Positions 35,428 to 45,181 are shown, numbered from the stretch's first letter. The stretch is DNA of 64,000 nt from Sphingomonas mucosissima (GCF_002197665.1 NZ_NBBJ01000006.1:151635-215634), one strand, 5' to 3'. Made by a program: numbers and translations. The notes: generated from the letters alone by a model not told the origin.

Positions 35428-37296
35428 TCAGAACGCATTCCAGTCATCGCTGTTCGGCCGGGTGAGGGCGGAGACGGCGGCAGGTGCGAGCGGTTTGACG
35501 GGCGAGACGTAGCCGCTGTCGTGCGGCTTGGGCTTCATCGCTTCCACCCTGGCGTGGATCGATCGGCTGGTGCCATTGTCGACCTTGAAGCGGGCGGCCT
35601 GATCGCTGAGCGCCTGAACCTCGCTGGTGAGGTTACGGGCGGCAGCCGACGTCTCCTCCACCATGGCGGCGTTCTGCTGGGTGGACTGATCCATGGTGCC
35701 GACCGCCGCCGAGATCTGGGTGATCGCGGAGGATTGCGCCTGGTTGTCGGCCGCCATGGTGGCGAGCAGCTCGTGCACCTGGCCAACGTCGCCCGAGATG
35801 TCGGCGAGCGCGCCGTCCACCTTCTGCACCATCTCCACCGCACAGACGATGTCGGTCTGCGTGACGGTGAGCTGATCGCGGGCGCGCTTGGCCTCTTCCT
35901 CGGCGCGCATCGCGAGCGCGGAGACGAGATCGGCAACGACGGCGAAGCCGCGGCCTGCATCTCCGGCACGGCCGGCCTCGACGGCGGCGTTCATTGCGAG
36001 AACGCGGGTCTGGAACGCGATCTTGTCCAGCCCCTCGATCACACTGTCGATGCCCTTGGCGCTCTCGGAAACGCGGCCCATTGCCTGCACCGCCTGATCG
36101 GCAACCGAGCGTCCACCCGATACCGTGGTGATCGCCCCATCGGCCCGCTCCACCGTGGTCGCGGCAGCGGCAGCGGACGTGCGCAGCCGCTCGTCCATCT
36201 GCGAGATGGCTGCCGAGGTCTCTTCCAGGCTCGCGGCATTGCCTTCCGTGCGGCGTGCCAGATCCTCCGACGCCTGCGCGATCTCGACCGAGCCCGTGCG
36301 GATGGACGACGCGCTTTCCATGACGGAGCCGATCAACGCGCGCAGCGATGCCAGCGCTTCGTTGAAGTTCGTCTTCAGTTCCGCATAGGCGGGCGGGAAC
36401 TCTGCCGCGATCGGCGTCGTCAGATCGCCGGCGGTGAGGGCGGCAAGACTGTCGCGGAGCGAGGAGGTGACGACCTGCTGCTCGGCGGCCACGCGCCCAT
36501 CCGCCTCCGCACGGCTAATCGCTGCCGCACGGAAGGTTTCGACAGCTCGCGCAACCTCGCCTAGTTCGTCGCCCCTCGAGCGATGCGGCACCTCGGCCTT
36601 GCCGCCGGCCGCGAGCGTGGCGGTGACCGACGAAAGCTCCGCCAGAGGCGAAGCGACCGTCTTTCCGAGCATCCGCCAGATCCCCAGCAACGCTGCCAGC
36701 GCCAGGGTGGAGAGCGCCAAGGCGAAGTAGAGAGCGTTATCTCCGTAGCGGGTGCCAGCGTGGTCCGCCTCCATCGCGCGCTTTTGATGCAGCTCGATCA
36801 GTTCGTCCGTGTCGTCGATTGCCGTGCGCGACAGCTTCTTGCCGTCGCCGGTGACAATCGGGAGCGCTGCGGCGGCACCCTCAGCCTTCTTTACGGCAAA
36901 GATCCGGCGGTTAATGGTGTCGAGCTTCTCGATATCCGCCTGTATCCGGGCCAGGTTCGGCGAGAACTCACCAGCGAGCGGCGCGTAATCGGAGATATAT
37001 TCCGACAGCGCGAGCGAGTTCTTGCGATACCGTTCTTCGAAGCTCTTCACCTCGTCAGGGGAATTTGTGTTCATCTGAGAGAAGATGATGATGCGGTGTT
37101 CGCGAAGAGCCGACATCAAGCGTCCGAGCGCTTCCGTTCCGGCGATGCCACGGTTCACGTGGTTCGATGCGATCTTACTGATATGGCGACTGGCGATGAT
37201 GCCCGTAGCGGTAACGCCGATCAGCAGTGCGCTGATGACGGCGAACGCCAGCAAAATCTTTTTTGACAACGGCCAATCATTGAGAATCTTAGTCAT
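35428..37296 (-). CDS. methyl-accepting chemotaxis protein
   Basis: From ATG 37296 (GGGAAG before it) the receptor has 622 residues. TM1 is about 11-33, followed by a four-helix-bundle ligand domain (about 34-200), TM2 (about 205-225) and HAMP regions (about 225-330). The signalling domain runs to about 560 with hairpin tip [21 protein letters not shown]. The last five residues, DWNAF, resemble the NWETF-type tether that docks CheR. It is divergent from the alginate-export-type gene, and a TATAAT element lies 84 bp upstream. Confidence 0.94.
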   Translation of the reverse strand: MTKILNDWPLSKKILLAFAVISALLIGVTATGIIASRHISKIASNHVNRGIAGTEALGRLMSALREHRIIIFSQMNTNSPDEVKSFEERYRKNSLALSEYISDYAPLAGEFSPNLARIQADIEKLDTINRRIFAVKKAEGAAAALPIVTGDGKKLSRTAIDDTDELIELHQKRAMEADHAGTRYGDNALYFALALSTLALAALLGIWRMLGKTVASPLAELSSVTATLAAGGKAEVPHRSRGDELGEVARAVETFRAAAISRAEADGRVAAEQQVVTSSLRDSLAALTAGDLTTPIAAEFPPAYAELKTNFNEALASLRALIGSVMESASSIRTGSVEIAQASEDLARRTEGNAASLEETSAAISQMDERLRTSAAAAATTVERADGAITTVSGGRSVADQAVQAMGRVSESAKGIDSVIEGLDKIAFQTRVLAMNAAVEAGRAGDAGRGFAVVADLVSALAMRAEEEAKRARDQLTVTQTDIVCAVEMVQKVDGALADISGDVGQVHELLATMAADNQAQSSAITQISAAVGTMDQSTQQNAAMVEETSAAARNLTSEVQALSDQAARFKVDNGTSRSIHARVEAMKPKPHDSGYVSPVKPLAPAAVSALTRPNSDDWNAF

Positions 37297-37379
37297 CCGT
37301 GCTTCCCAACAGCATTGCAAATCAAGCTTCGACGGACGAACCACTCTGCGGGGCGGCTCTGAAACGCAGAAGTCAGCCC

Positions 37380-37385
37380 ATTATA
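37380..37385 (-). promoter_or_regulatory. TATAAT element upstream of the chemoreceptor gene
   Basis: On the complement strand CTCCTATAAT ends at 37380, 84 bp before the chemoreceptor start. It is one of several such elements before motility genes in this window (see findings). No good -35 box is seen. Confidence 0.4.
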
Positions 37386-37492
37386 GGAGAAAGATGCCGC
37401 GTTCCTGCTGCGCGTGGATCTTCCGCGATTTTTGCTGCTGGTTAGCAAAGGCCTGCGCTGGGCCTTCGCGCCCGGTGTTGGTCCGCTCCACC

Positions 37493-37498
37493 TATAAT
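37493..37498 (+). promoter_or_regulatory. TATAAT element upstream of the alginate-export-type gene
   Basis: CACCTATAAT ends at 37498, 31 bp before the ATG at 37530. It is oriented opposite to the matching element at 37380-37385 of the divergent chemoreceptor gene. Confidence 0.4.
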
Positions 37499-37529
37499 GC
37501 TCCAAGCCATTGGCGGAGCTGCAAAGTAC

Positions 37530-38945
37530 ATGTTTCGAGTTCTGAAGAAGTCTGTCCACACCGGGGCAGGGCGTCTGGGCACTTGTGCCGCAGCGGCGAT
37601 GGCGCTTTCTACTGCGCCCGCTGCAGCGAAGGACAAGGCTAATCCGCTGTTGAAGCTGGCCGGTGCCCCCGCGGGGCTGACGCTGCGCGGATCGTATCGC
37701 TCGCGTATCGAGGTGCTCGACAATCAAGCGCGCGCGTCCGGGCCGGAAAACGACTTCATGTGGTCTCACCGCGCGATCCTGTTTGCGGAATACGACACGG
37801 GCCCGATCAGGATCGGCGGGGAATTGCGCGATGCGCGCGCCGCTGGTCAGCGACCGAATTCGACCGCCGGTGTGGGCGAGGTGAACAGCCTTGAGCCAGT
37901 TCAGGCCTATTTGGCTGCGGATCTTGGTGAATTGTTTTCGGCGGGCTCGACTGCCGCGCTGACGTTGGGCCGTGTCACGCTGGAGATCGGGTCCGGGCGT
38001 CAGATTGCGGAGCCCGACTTCCCCAATAGCGTGAACAGCTACACCGGCGCTGTGTTCGAATGGAACAGCCAAGCAGAAGATCGCCTTGTTGGCTTCTGGA
38101 CGATGCCGAGCACGCGCTTGCCCAACAAGCCCAGCGATGTTCATGCAAATGGTGTGAAGCTGGACCGCATGAGCGACGATCTCAGCCTGTACGGGCTGAG
38201 TTTCACCAAGGCGGATCTGTTCGGCGGGGCGCTGGGTGAAGCCTATGCCTTGCGTCTTGAGGAGCAGGACTCACCAGAATATCCGACGCGCAACCGGCGG
38301 CTGACCATCCTTGGGGCAAGAGTGTCGCGAGCACCGGCGCGTGGCAAGCTCGACTTCGAAGTAGAAGCTATCCGACAGGTGGGGCTCGCGCGGGCATCGG
38401 CGCGGCCGGCTGACGAGAACGACCGTGAGGTAGAGGCCTATCTCGTTCATGTGGAGATTGGCCGCAAGGGCACCGACGATTGGTCGATCAGGCCATCGTT
38501 GCAGTTCGATATCGCCACTGGCGATGATCGCGATCCAACCAAGCTGACGCGCTTCGACCCATTGTTCGGGGCGCCGCGCGGCGATTTCGGACCGACGTCG
38601 CTTTATGGCGCCGTTACCAGATCGAACCTGATGTCGGTGGGAGCGCGCGTGGAAGTCACGCCTTCGAAGCGGACGGACGCGGCACTGATGACCCGCGCGT
38701 TGTGGCTGAATTCGCCGGTCGACAGCTTTGCGGCGACGGGCGTGCAGGATCGCACCGGTGCCTCGGGGCGCTGGGCGGGCGTTCAGTTCGAGGGACGCGT
38801 CCGGCACTGGATCTTGCCGAAGCGCCTGCGCGTCGAGGGAGGCGCGGCGTGGCTGGCCAAGGGGAGGTTCCTAAGGGATGCGCCGAACGTGTCCTGTCGC
38901 GGCGACAGTCACTTCGGCTATCTTGATTTGACGGTAAGTTTCTGA
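37530..38945 (+). CDS. alginate-export family outer-membrane porin
   Basis: From ATG 37530 the protein has 471 residues and a signal peptide ending near AAAMALSTAPAAAKD. The rest alternates like a beta barrel and ends in LTVSF, the C-terminal aromatic signal of outer-membrane proteins. Blocks such as GLTLRGSYRSRIEVLDNQ, LTLGRVTLEIGSGRQIAEPDFPN and PSLQFDIATGDDRDP fit the alginate-export (AlgE-like) family. The substrate cannot be told; no alginate genes are nearby. An ATG at 37497 would lengthen the N-terminus and overlap the TATAAT element. Confidence 0.8.
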   Translation: MFRVLKKSVHTGAGRLGTCAAAAMALSTAPAAAKDKANPLLKLAGAPAGLTLRGSYRSRIEVLDNQARASGPENDFMWSHRAILFAEYDTGPIRIGGELRDARAAGQRPNSTAGVGEVNSLEPVQAYLAADLGELFSAGSTAALTLGRVTLEIGSGRQIAEPDFPNSVNSYTGAVFEWNSQAEDRLVGFWTMPSTRLPNKPSDVHANGVKLDRMSDDLSLYGLSFTKADLFGGALGEAYALRLEEQDSPEYPTRNRRLTILGARVSRAPARGKLDFEVEAIRQVGLARASARPADENDREVEAYLVHVEIGRKGTDDWSIRPSLQFDIATGDDRDPTKLTRFDPLFGAPRGDFGPTSLYGAVTRSNLMSVGARVEVTPSKRTDAALMTRALWLNSPVDSFAATGVQDRTGASGRWAGVQFEGRVRHWILPKRLRVEGGAAWLAKGRFLRDAPNVSCRGDSHFGYLDLTVSF

Positions 38946-39175
38946 CGCCGGGTATTTGGCTGTTTGGGCGAGGGGGCGGGTACGCCTGTTCCGCGAAGTA
39001 ACGGGCTCTGCCTGTGGAAGATACGCACTCGCCAGAGACGCAAGCCTCATCCAGGCGCGCCCGTAACCCGAGCATCACGGCGCGGCCAGCTTTAAGGGCC
39101 TGAGGCTTGCCGAACGTGTGACCTTGATGACGAACATTCTCAGCACCATCGCAGCGCTAGACTTCAGCAGCGAAC

Positions 39176-39790
39176 TTACGTGTCGGGGAACATGCCGGCA
39201 GCGAATGCGATCTTCAGCGCTTCGGATAGGCTACGCACCTCGAGCTTTTGCATCAGATTGGCGCGGTAGATTTCCACCGTGCGCGGGCTCAGATCCAATT
39301 CGAATGCGATCACCTTGTTCGATCGCCCCTCGATAAGGCCTTTCAGAACATCCCGTTCCCGCGGGGACAGCGCCGCGATCCGTGCGGCTGCCTGTTCGGC
39401 GCGTCCCGCAGCGGCGTTTTGCTGTTCGTGTTGAAGGAAGGCAGTTTCCACGAGTTGAAGCAGGACCCCCGGATCGTAGGGTTTCTCCAAGAAGTCCATC
39501 GCGCCCGCCTTCATCGCCTGCACTGCCATGTCGATATTCCCCTGGCCGGTCAGCATGATAGCGACAAATTGCGTGCCGCACGGCCGGAGCGCCCGGAGAA
39601 CATCCAAGCCATTGCTGCCGGGCATGTTGAAGTCGAGCAGCAGGACGCCGGGATCGAGTTCATCGACCTGTTCAAGAAAGGCATCGCCCGACCGAAAGCT
39701 TCTGATCAGGAGATTTTGTCGGACGGAGAGCAGGCCCTGCAGGGAAGCACGAACAGGGTCGTCGTCGTCCACGATGTAAATGGTACGCAT
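39176..39790 (-). CDS. fixJ: FixJ-like response regulator
   Basis: The 204-residue protein starts at ATG 39790, overlapping the kinase stop by one base (TGATG). It has a receiver domain with the acidic pocket DDDD (8-11), phosphoacceptor Asp53 in LLLDFNMPG and the lysine in LEKPYD. A LuxR/GerE helix-turn-helix follows (LSPRERDVLKGLIEGRSNKVIAFELDLSPRTVEIYRANL). This is the FixJ/TodT/NarL architecture. It should control genes in response to the adjoining FixL-like kinase. Confidence 0.93.
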   Translation of the reverse strand: MRTIYIVDDDDPVRASLQGLLSVRQNLLIRSFRSGDAFLEQVDELDPGVLLLDFNMPGSNGLDVLRALRPCGTQFVAIMLTGQGNIDMAVQAMKAGAMDFLEKPYDPGVLLQLVETAFLQHEQQNAAAGRAEQAAARIAALSPRERDVLKGLIEGRSNKVIAFELDLSPRTVEIYRANLMQKLEVRSLSEALKIAFAAGMFPDT

Positions 39791-42510
39791 CACGAAAGCT
39801 CAAGCTCCCTTTCATCAATCATTGGCAAGGTGAAGCGGAACCTTGCTCCACCCTGCGGCAGATTTTCCCCGGTCAGTTCTCCGCCGTGCGACTCCACGAT
39901 GCGCCGGCAAATCGAAAGACCGATACCCATGCCAGCTTCGCCCTTTGTGGACGAGAAGGGAGCGTAGACCTGATCCAGGAAATCGGGCGCGAGCCCCGGC
40001 CCATTGTCGGAAACCGCGATCTCCAGCGTTTCCGGATCGATCACCTTGGTTTGCACAAGGATGGACATGTCCTCAGTCCCCGCGCATCGCATCGCTTCCG
40101 ATGCATTACGGAGCAGATTGACCAGAACCTGCTGGACCTGCACCCGATCCGCAAACATGAGCACGGCGCCAGGATCGAGATCGTAGCGGACACTGACGTC
40201 GAGCTGCTTCTGCCCGACGAAAACGAGCGCCACGGCGTCTCGCAGCGTCTCCTCCACGGGCTCCGCGCGTACCTCCGCATCGTGTCGCGCCACGAAGTCC
40301 CGCAGGCGCCGAATGATCTCCCCCGCCCGAAGTGCCTGGCTTCGTGCCTGCTCCAGCATCTCCTCCGCCCGCGGCGTGTCCGACCCTTCCTTCAGCAACA
40401 GTGACGCCGTAGCCATGTAGTTCACGGAAGCGGCGAGCGGCTGGTTCAGTTCGTGAGCCAGGCCGGCAGCCATTTCGCCCATCGCGCCCAGGCGCGAAAG
40501 GTGCGTCAGCTCCGATCGAAGGGTATTCAGCCGCTCTTCGCTGTCCAGTCGCTGGCTGATATCGCGAATGAAGCCGGTGAACAGGCGTTCTCCACCAGTG
40601 ACCGCTTCACCGACCCGCAATTCGATTGGAATTTCGCGACCATTGGACGCGCGGGCCGTGAGCAGTCGCGTGCGTCCGATCACCCGCCGCTCCCCCGTTG
40701 CGAGATAGTGATCCAAGTAGGCGTCATGTTGGCCGGTGTGTTCATCCGGCGTCAGGATCGAGACATTGCGCCCGATAACCTCATCTGCGGGATAGCCGAA
40801 CAACTGCTCCGCCGTGCGACTGAACGACAGGATGTGCCCCGTTTCATCAATCACCACCATCGCATCGGGCACGGTTTGCAGGATCGAGAGGAGCTGCGCT
40901 TCGCGCGCTTGAAGTTGCGCCTCGCGGTCGTCGCGCTCCGTCACGTCAACGTTCACGCCGATGGTTCGGATAAGCTCGCCATTCTGATCGTAAAACGCGC
41001 GCGAAGATCCTTCCATGGATCGCACCCTGCCGTTCGGCTGATTGAAACGAAACCGAAAACTGAACCGCGGCGCTTTGGCTTCGATCGCCTTAGCTACAGT
41101 GTCGTTTAAGACAACGACATCGTCCGGATGTACGAGCTTCTCCCAGCTTGCGTAATCGTGAATGCTACCTGGCTGGAGCCCAAGCCGTTCCTCGGCCCCG
41201 GCCGACCACCGGATGGTGTCGGCCCTCGCATTCCACTCGAAAATTCCGATCTCGTGAGCATCAAGTGCCATCGCGAGCCGTGCTTCGCTTTCGCGTAGCG
41301 CATCTTCGACCATCGTTCGCTCCGTGATGTCGATCATCGACACCACGAGGAGGGGTTCTTTGCCGCGGCGTTCCAGCCGCCGTACCTGTTGAAGCACGCG
41401 AAGCCGGCGTCCATCGTGCCGGATCTCTGTTTGCTCGCTATGTTCTCCGGGCGCGGGGTGATGTTCCGGAGGAGTGCCGGGCGCAACCAATTCGTGCTTG
41501 CGGCGGCCTATCGCCTCGTCCGCCGTCCACCCGTAAAGATCTTCGCAGCCGTGAGACCAATGGAGGATCCGCCCGTCGAGATCGGTCAGCAGAACCGCGG
41601 CAGAATCAAGCGCCGAACTCATTTCTTGTACCGCGGCGCGGCCACGGACCAGCATGGCGGATGACCAGAACAGGAGGCCGCCGATCACCACCATGTTGAG
41701 CCCGACGCTGAGAAACTCGGCCGGGAGCGCATCCATGGTTCCCGACCGAATGAGCCAAAATTCGAGAGTCGAGGTCAAGGTCGGGGCGGTGAGGATGACG
41801 GGGAAGGCAACACGAAGGACGCGCCATTCCGCACCTTCGATATCAATCAGGTCGCTCCAGCCGGACTCGGATTTCCAGACCAGCAGGCCGATCGATAGCA
41901 CCGCGGCACTAAGCGCGGCCGGCAGAGTCTCGATAAGCGGCGCCCATTCGCGTTCCGAAGCTCCGACGCCTTGAAGGATCAGCGAAATGGAGAGGGTTCC
42001 AAATCCAAGAGTCAGTGAGGCAACAACGGTCATGATCCGACCGCTTTTTGTGCCCTTCAGATTGGCGAGCGCTATCCCGGCGGTAAGTACCAGAAACGTG
42101 ATGGATGCGTGGTATCCGGGACGCCCGGCGCTCGGGGCGTCTGACATGAGCAGCTGTTCACGAAAGAGAATCTGGTCCAGCTCGGGCCCGGCGTTGAACA
42201 GATGCTCAGCGATGGCGATGATGCCGAGCACTGCGGGCACAGTGACGAGGGCAAAGGCAAGTCGCCGCTGATCCATGATGGTGGCAGCGAGGCTCAGCGT
42301 CAGCGAGATATAACCAATGCTCGTGAGAGGCCACATTGGCCGGGCATCAGCGATGAACCGGGTGAGCAGGGGGTGGTCGAATGCCCACCCGAGAAGCGGA
42401 AGGGCGGCAAACATGAAGGCCAGCCAGACGCACACAAGCGCGGTCGCATAGCTCGACGAGATGGCGGAGTTCGGACCTTCCTTGACCCTTGAGTCAGCCA
42501 CTTCCATCAA
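39790..42510 (-). CDS. FixL-like membrane-bound PAS histidine kinase
   Basis: The 906 residues start with about eight membrane helices (about 20-285), then three PAS domains (about 295-400, 408-530, 540-660). The kinase follows with His686 in AAGLAHELNQPLAASVNY and an ATPase domain (NLLRNASEA, VSDNGPGL). The third PAS has QHDAYLDHYLATGE with His595 at the place of the FixL haem ligand, and a conserved downstream arginine (GRTR). It may therefore bind haem and sense oxygen. The helices before the PAS set differ from those of classical FixL. Confidence 0.9.
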   Translation of the reverse strand: MMEVADSRVKEGPNSAISSSYATALVCVWLAFMFAALPLLGWAFDHPLLTRFIADARPMWPLTSIGYISLTLSLAATIMDQRRLAFALVTVPAVLGIIAIAEHLFNAGPELDQILFREQLLMSDAPSAGRPGYHASITFLVLTAGIALANLKGTKSGRIMTVVASLTLGFGTLSISLILQGVGASEREWAPLIETLPAALSAAVLSIGLLVWKSESGWSDLIDIEGAEWRVLRVAFPVILTAPTLTSTLEFWLIRSGTMDALPAEFLSVGLNMVVIGGLLFWSSAMLVRGRAAVQEMSSALDSAAVLLTDLDGRILHWSHGCEDLYGWTADEAIGRRKHELVAPGTPPEHHPAPGEHSEQTEIRHDGRRLRVLQQVRRLERRGKEPLLVVSMIDITERTMVEDALRESEARLAMALDAHEIGIFEWNARADTIRWSAGAEERLGLQPGSIHDYASWEKLVHPDDVVVLNDTVAKAIEAKAPRFSFRFRFNQPNGRVRSMEGSSRAFYDQNGELIRTIGVNVDVTERDDREAQLQAREAQLLSILQTVPDAMVVIDETGHILSFSRTAEQLFGYPADEVIGRNVSILTPDEHTGQHDAYLDHYLATGERRVIGRTRLLTARASNGREIPIELRVGEAVTGGERLFTGFIRDISQRLDSEERLNTLRSELTHLSRLGAMGEMAAGLAHELNQPLAASVNYMATASLLLKEGSDTPRAEEMLEQARSQALRAGEIIRRLRDFVARHDAEVRAEPVEETLRDAVALVFVGQKQLDVSVRYDLDPGAVLMFADRVQVQQVLVNLLRNASEAMRCAGTEDMSILVQTKVIDPETLEIAVSDNGPGLAPDFLDQVYAPFSSTKGEAGMGIGLSICRRIVESHGGELTGENLPQGGARFRFTLPMIDERELELS

Positions 42511-42707
42511 CGCGCTCCCCTACGCCGGCCCACGTTCTTATCGGGGCCAGCTCCGGTACGGCAGCGGTTTGGCCTCGACAGGACGCTTATTGCCCGCCTC
42601 CTTCTCTGGCCCGATAAGCAACAAGCTGTAAAGACAGTTAAAAGGTTGCTCCAACGTAAAGGATCGTCGTGTGCGCTTTTCGTAAATAGCTGGGTGGGGG
42701 GTAATCG

Positions 42708-43112
42708 TCAGTGGAGGTGAGCCGTGCTCCGCCGGTCCATCTCTCGCACGTGCGCAAGCGCAACGTTCAGTTCGGCATACAGCCGGTCCCACAGGGGCGC
42801 TGGAAGATCCAGACGAACTTCGGCTGCATCAACAAGCCGGAGCAAGGGCGCTGGCTGGTGTTCAAGCTCGACCCGCATCGGATATGCGCCGGTGACGATT
42901 TCCTCTGTCAGCGGGCGATCGGCACTCAGCCGCGCTGACATGATATAGGCCGTCAGCGTTTCCGCGCCGTAAATGTCCAGTAGTATCCGCGGGCAGCCGC
43001 GCCGATCAGGACGTTCCAGCGTGACGAGTCCGCCAAAGGCGTGACGCTCAACACCGATCCTGACGCGAGATCCCAGCGCGTCGATGATTTCCCTGACTCT
43101 TGCGACCACCAT
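42708..43112 (-). CDS. hypothetical protein beside flagellin
   Basis: I take ATG 43112 as start (134 residues); the frame is open to 43238 but that part covers the flagellin terminator side and has no conserved look. The protein has no signal or membrane segment and is rich in Arg/Leu/Ala (VREIIDALGSRVRIGVERHAFGG, PLWDRLYAELNVALAHVREMDRR). I do not recognise a family. It lies between flagellin and the FixLJ pair on the same strand, so a regulatory or motility role is possible but not supported. Confidence 0.6.
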   Translation of the reverse strand: MVVARVREIIDALGSRVRIGVERHAFGGLVTLERPDRRGCPRILLDIYGAETLTAYIMSARLSADRPLTEEIVTGAYPMRVELEHQPAPLLRLVDAAEVRLDLPAPLWDRLYAELNVALAHVREMDRRSTAHLH

Positions 43113-43216
43113 GCTTCTCCGAGCCTGACGACGTATTGATGGGCATTCGCGCCGGTGACCGGCGGCTTGCCAAAATATTTGATCCGCTTCGGAGACATTG
43201 CCGACGCAAACGGCAG

Positions 43217-43247
43217 AAAGCCGGGATGGCATGGCCATCCCGGCTTT
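43217..43247 (-). terminator. terminator of flagellin
   Basis: The inverted repeat AAAGCCGGGATGGC - ATG - GCCATCCCGGCTTT lies about 40 bp after the flagellin stop. On the complement strand it ends in GGCTTTCT, so it can act as an intrinsic terminator. Confidence 0.75.
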
Positions 43248-43287
43248 CCTCGATCCCGCTCAAGGGAAGGAAGCGGGCTCGCCGTTC

Positions 43288-44139
43288 TTAACGGAACAGC
43301 GAGGTGATCGACTGCGGTGCCTGGTTGGCGATCGAAAGCGCCTGCACGCCCAGCTGCTGCTTAACCTGCAGCGACTGGAGCTTTGCCGACTCCTTCGCGA
43401 GATCGGCGTCGACAAGGTTGCCAACACCGGCCTCGATCACGTCGGACAGCTTGCTGTTGAACTTCAGCTGACCGTCGATCTTGCGCGAAGCCGAACCCAG
43501 CGAGCTGAGGCTCGTATTCACATCGCTCGCGAACGTGTCGATGGCGGTCTTCAGCGTGTCGGCGGCAGCGCCGTCCGCCAGCGTGATCGCCGCACCGGCA
43601 GCACCCAGCGCCGTGGTGGACTTCGTGGTGAAGTCCTGGTTGGCCACTTCGAGAGTGCCGGTCGTCGCGGTCGAACCCTGCGACTGCAGTGCCGAAACCT
43701 TGCCGGTCGTGCCGGTGTCGGTCTTCAGCAGGTTCGTGCCGTTGAAGCCGGAAGAGTCGATGATCGTGTTGACCTGCTCCTTGAGGGCAGTCAGGTCCTT
43801 TGCGATCGCCGTACGGCTATTGGCGTCGATGCCAGTATCCGATGCTTCCTTCGCCTTCGACTTCATCTGGTTGAGGAGGTCAGAAACCTGCTCAGCGCCA
43901 GCAACTGCCACGTCGGTCGTGCTCTTGGCACGGCTGAGCGAGGAGCCGACGGCCTTCAGTTCGCCCATGTCGCCACGCAGCTTCTGCGCGATGGTGAACT
44001 TTGCCGAATCGTCCTTGGCCGAGGCGACGTCCAGGCCGGTGTTGATCCGGCTCTGCGTGGTTGCCAGGCCGCGGTTGGTTTCGGACAGGCTCTGGAGAGC
44101 CGCCATCGCGCCGATGTTGGTGTTAACGGAGAGACCCAT
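43288..44139 (-). CDS. fliC: flagellin
   Basis: A 283-residue short flagellin starting MGLSVNTNIGAMAALQSLSETNRGL. The N-terminal D0/D1 part (about 1-140) and the C-terminal part (about 210-283, ending NQAPQSITSLFR) are typical. The centre is a small Thr/Gly/Ala-rich stretch with no large D2/D3 domains. It forms the filament after export and capping. The upstream gap to flgH is 246 bp, which gives a long leader; FlbT (gene at 54899) is known in Caulobacter to act on the flagellin mRNA leader. Confidence 0.95.
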   Translation of the reverse strand: MGLSVNTNIGAMAALQSLSETNRGLATTQSRINTGLDVASAKDDSAKFTIAQKLRGDMGELKAVGSSLSRAKSTTDVAVAGAEQVSDLLNQMKSKAKEASDTGIDANSRTAIAKDLTALKEQVNTIIDSSGFNGTNLLKTDTGTTGKVSALQSQGSTATTGTLEVANQDFTTKSTTALGAAGAAITLADGAAADTLKTAIDTFASDVNTSLSSLGSASRKIDGQLKFNSKLSDVIEAGVGNLVDADLAKESAKLQSLQVKQQLGVQALSIANQAPQSITSLFR

Positions 44140-44328
44140 GGTAATTTCCTTCTGGAAGTAGCGGCCGCTTCTGCAGCCCGGGCCAGATCGCTGGCCCCCG
44201 ACGTGCCGCAACAGCGCAGCCCGCTCTTCATTCTGGGAAGGAATCCGGTCCGGCGGACGCGGCCGATGAATTTATTCGTGCTTAATTGCCGCGTAAGCAT
44301 CGCGCCGCGCCCGCCGCCAAAAAGAAAA

Positions 44329-44361
44329 GGGCCGCCGCTCCCGTGTTCGGAGCGGCGGCCC
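44329..44361 (-). terminator. terminator of flgH
   Basis: Arms GGGCCGCCGCTCC (44329-44341) and GGAGCGGCGGCCC (44349-44361) enclose a 7-base loop. On the complement strand the hairpin is followed by TTTTCTTTTT (44328-44319). It begins 25 bp after the flgH stop and separates the flgFGAH operon from flagellin. Confidence 0.9.
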
Positions 44362-44385
44362 TCAGGCGCAGGGGTGGTGAGCAGC

Positions 44386-45162
44386 TTAGAAGGGGAACAG
44401 GGCGTCGTAGATCTGCTGTCCCCAGCGTGCCTGCTGCGCATCGGTCAGCTGACCGCGGCCACCATAGTTGATCCGGGCTTCCGCGATCTGGCTATGGCGG
44501 ATGCTGTTGTCGCGCGCGATGTCTTCCGGGCGGACGATGCCGCTGACGACCAGCTCGCGCATCTCGAAATTGACGCGCACCTCCTGCCGTCCGCGCACCA
44601 TGAGGTTGCCGTTCGGCAGCACATCCGTCACCACGGCAGCGAGCGTCATGTTGATGGTCTCGCTTCGGCTGCTGGTGCCGCTGCCGCTGTTCTGCGAGTT
44701 GGAGTTGGTCTTCACCAGCGCGGCCGGGTCGTTGTCGCCGGGCAGCACCTTTGTGATCAGGCTCTCGACGCCGAGCAGCGCTGCGACGCCGCTGTTTTCC
44801 GATCCTGTGCGAGACCGCGACGTCGTGTTCCCGATGTCTGCCTTGTCCGCGATATTGACCCTGATCGTCAGGATGTCGCCGATGCGCGCCGCCCGCTGAT
44901 CCCGGAAGAAGGCGCCGGCGCCGGTGCGAAACAGCGACGCGCTTTGACCGGGAATTGCAGTTGATGCGGTAGGCGCAACTGGCTGGCCGTCGAGGCGATC
45001 GGCGCCTGTACGCGTGCCGATCGAGCGCTCGAGATACGGGGCTGCTACCGGCTCGGCGGCCGTGAACTTCGGCCCCTTGCCAACGTTCGCCAGGCGTCCG
45101 GTGGCACCGCAGCCGGCCAGCATGCTGGCGGCCGCCAAGGTCAGCGCGATCTTCGTCTTCAT
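44386..45162 (-). CDS. flgH: FlgH, flagellar L-ring lipoprotein
   Basis: The 258 residues begin with a lipoprotein signal (MKTKIALTLAAASMLAGC, Cys18). FlgH blocks are SLFRTGAGAFFRDQRAARIGDILTIRVNI, SETINMTLAAVVTDVLPNGNLMVRGRQEVRVN and SGIVRPEDIARDNSI. The protein forms the outer-membrane L-ring around the rod. It closes the operon flgF - flgG - flgA - flgH, 19 bp after flgA. Confidence 0.95.
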   Translation of the reverse strand: MKTKIALTLAAASMLAGCGATGRLANVGKGPKFTAAEPVAAPYLERSIGTRTGADRLDGQPVAPTASTAIPGQSASLFRTGAGAFFRDQRAARIGDILTIRVNIADKADIGNTTSRSRTGSENSGVAALLGVESLITKVLPGDNDPAALVKTNSNSQNSGSGTSSRSETINMTLAAVVTDVLPNGNLMVRGRQEVRVNFEMRELVVSGIVRPEDIARDNSIRHSQIAEARINYGGRGQLTDAQQARWGQQIYDALFPF

Positions 45163-45181
45163 GGAAAGAAACTCCGGATGA

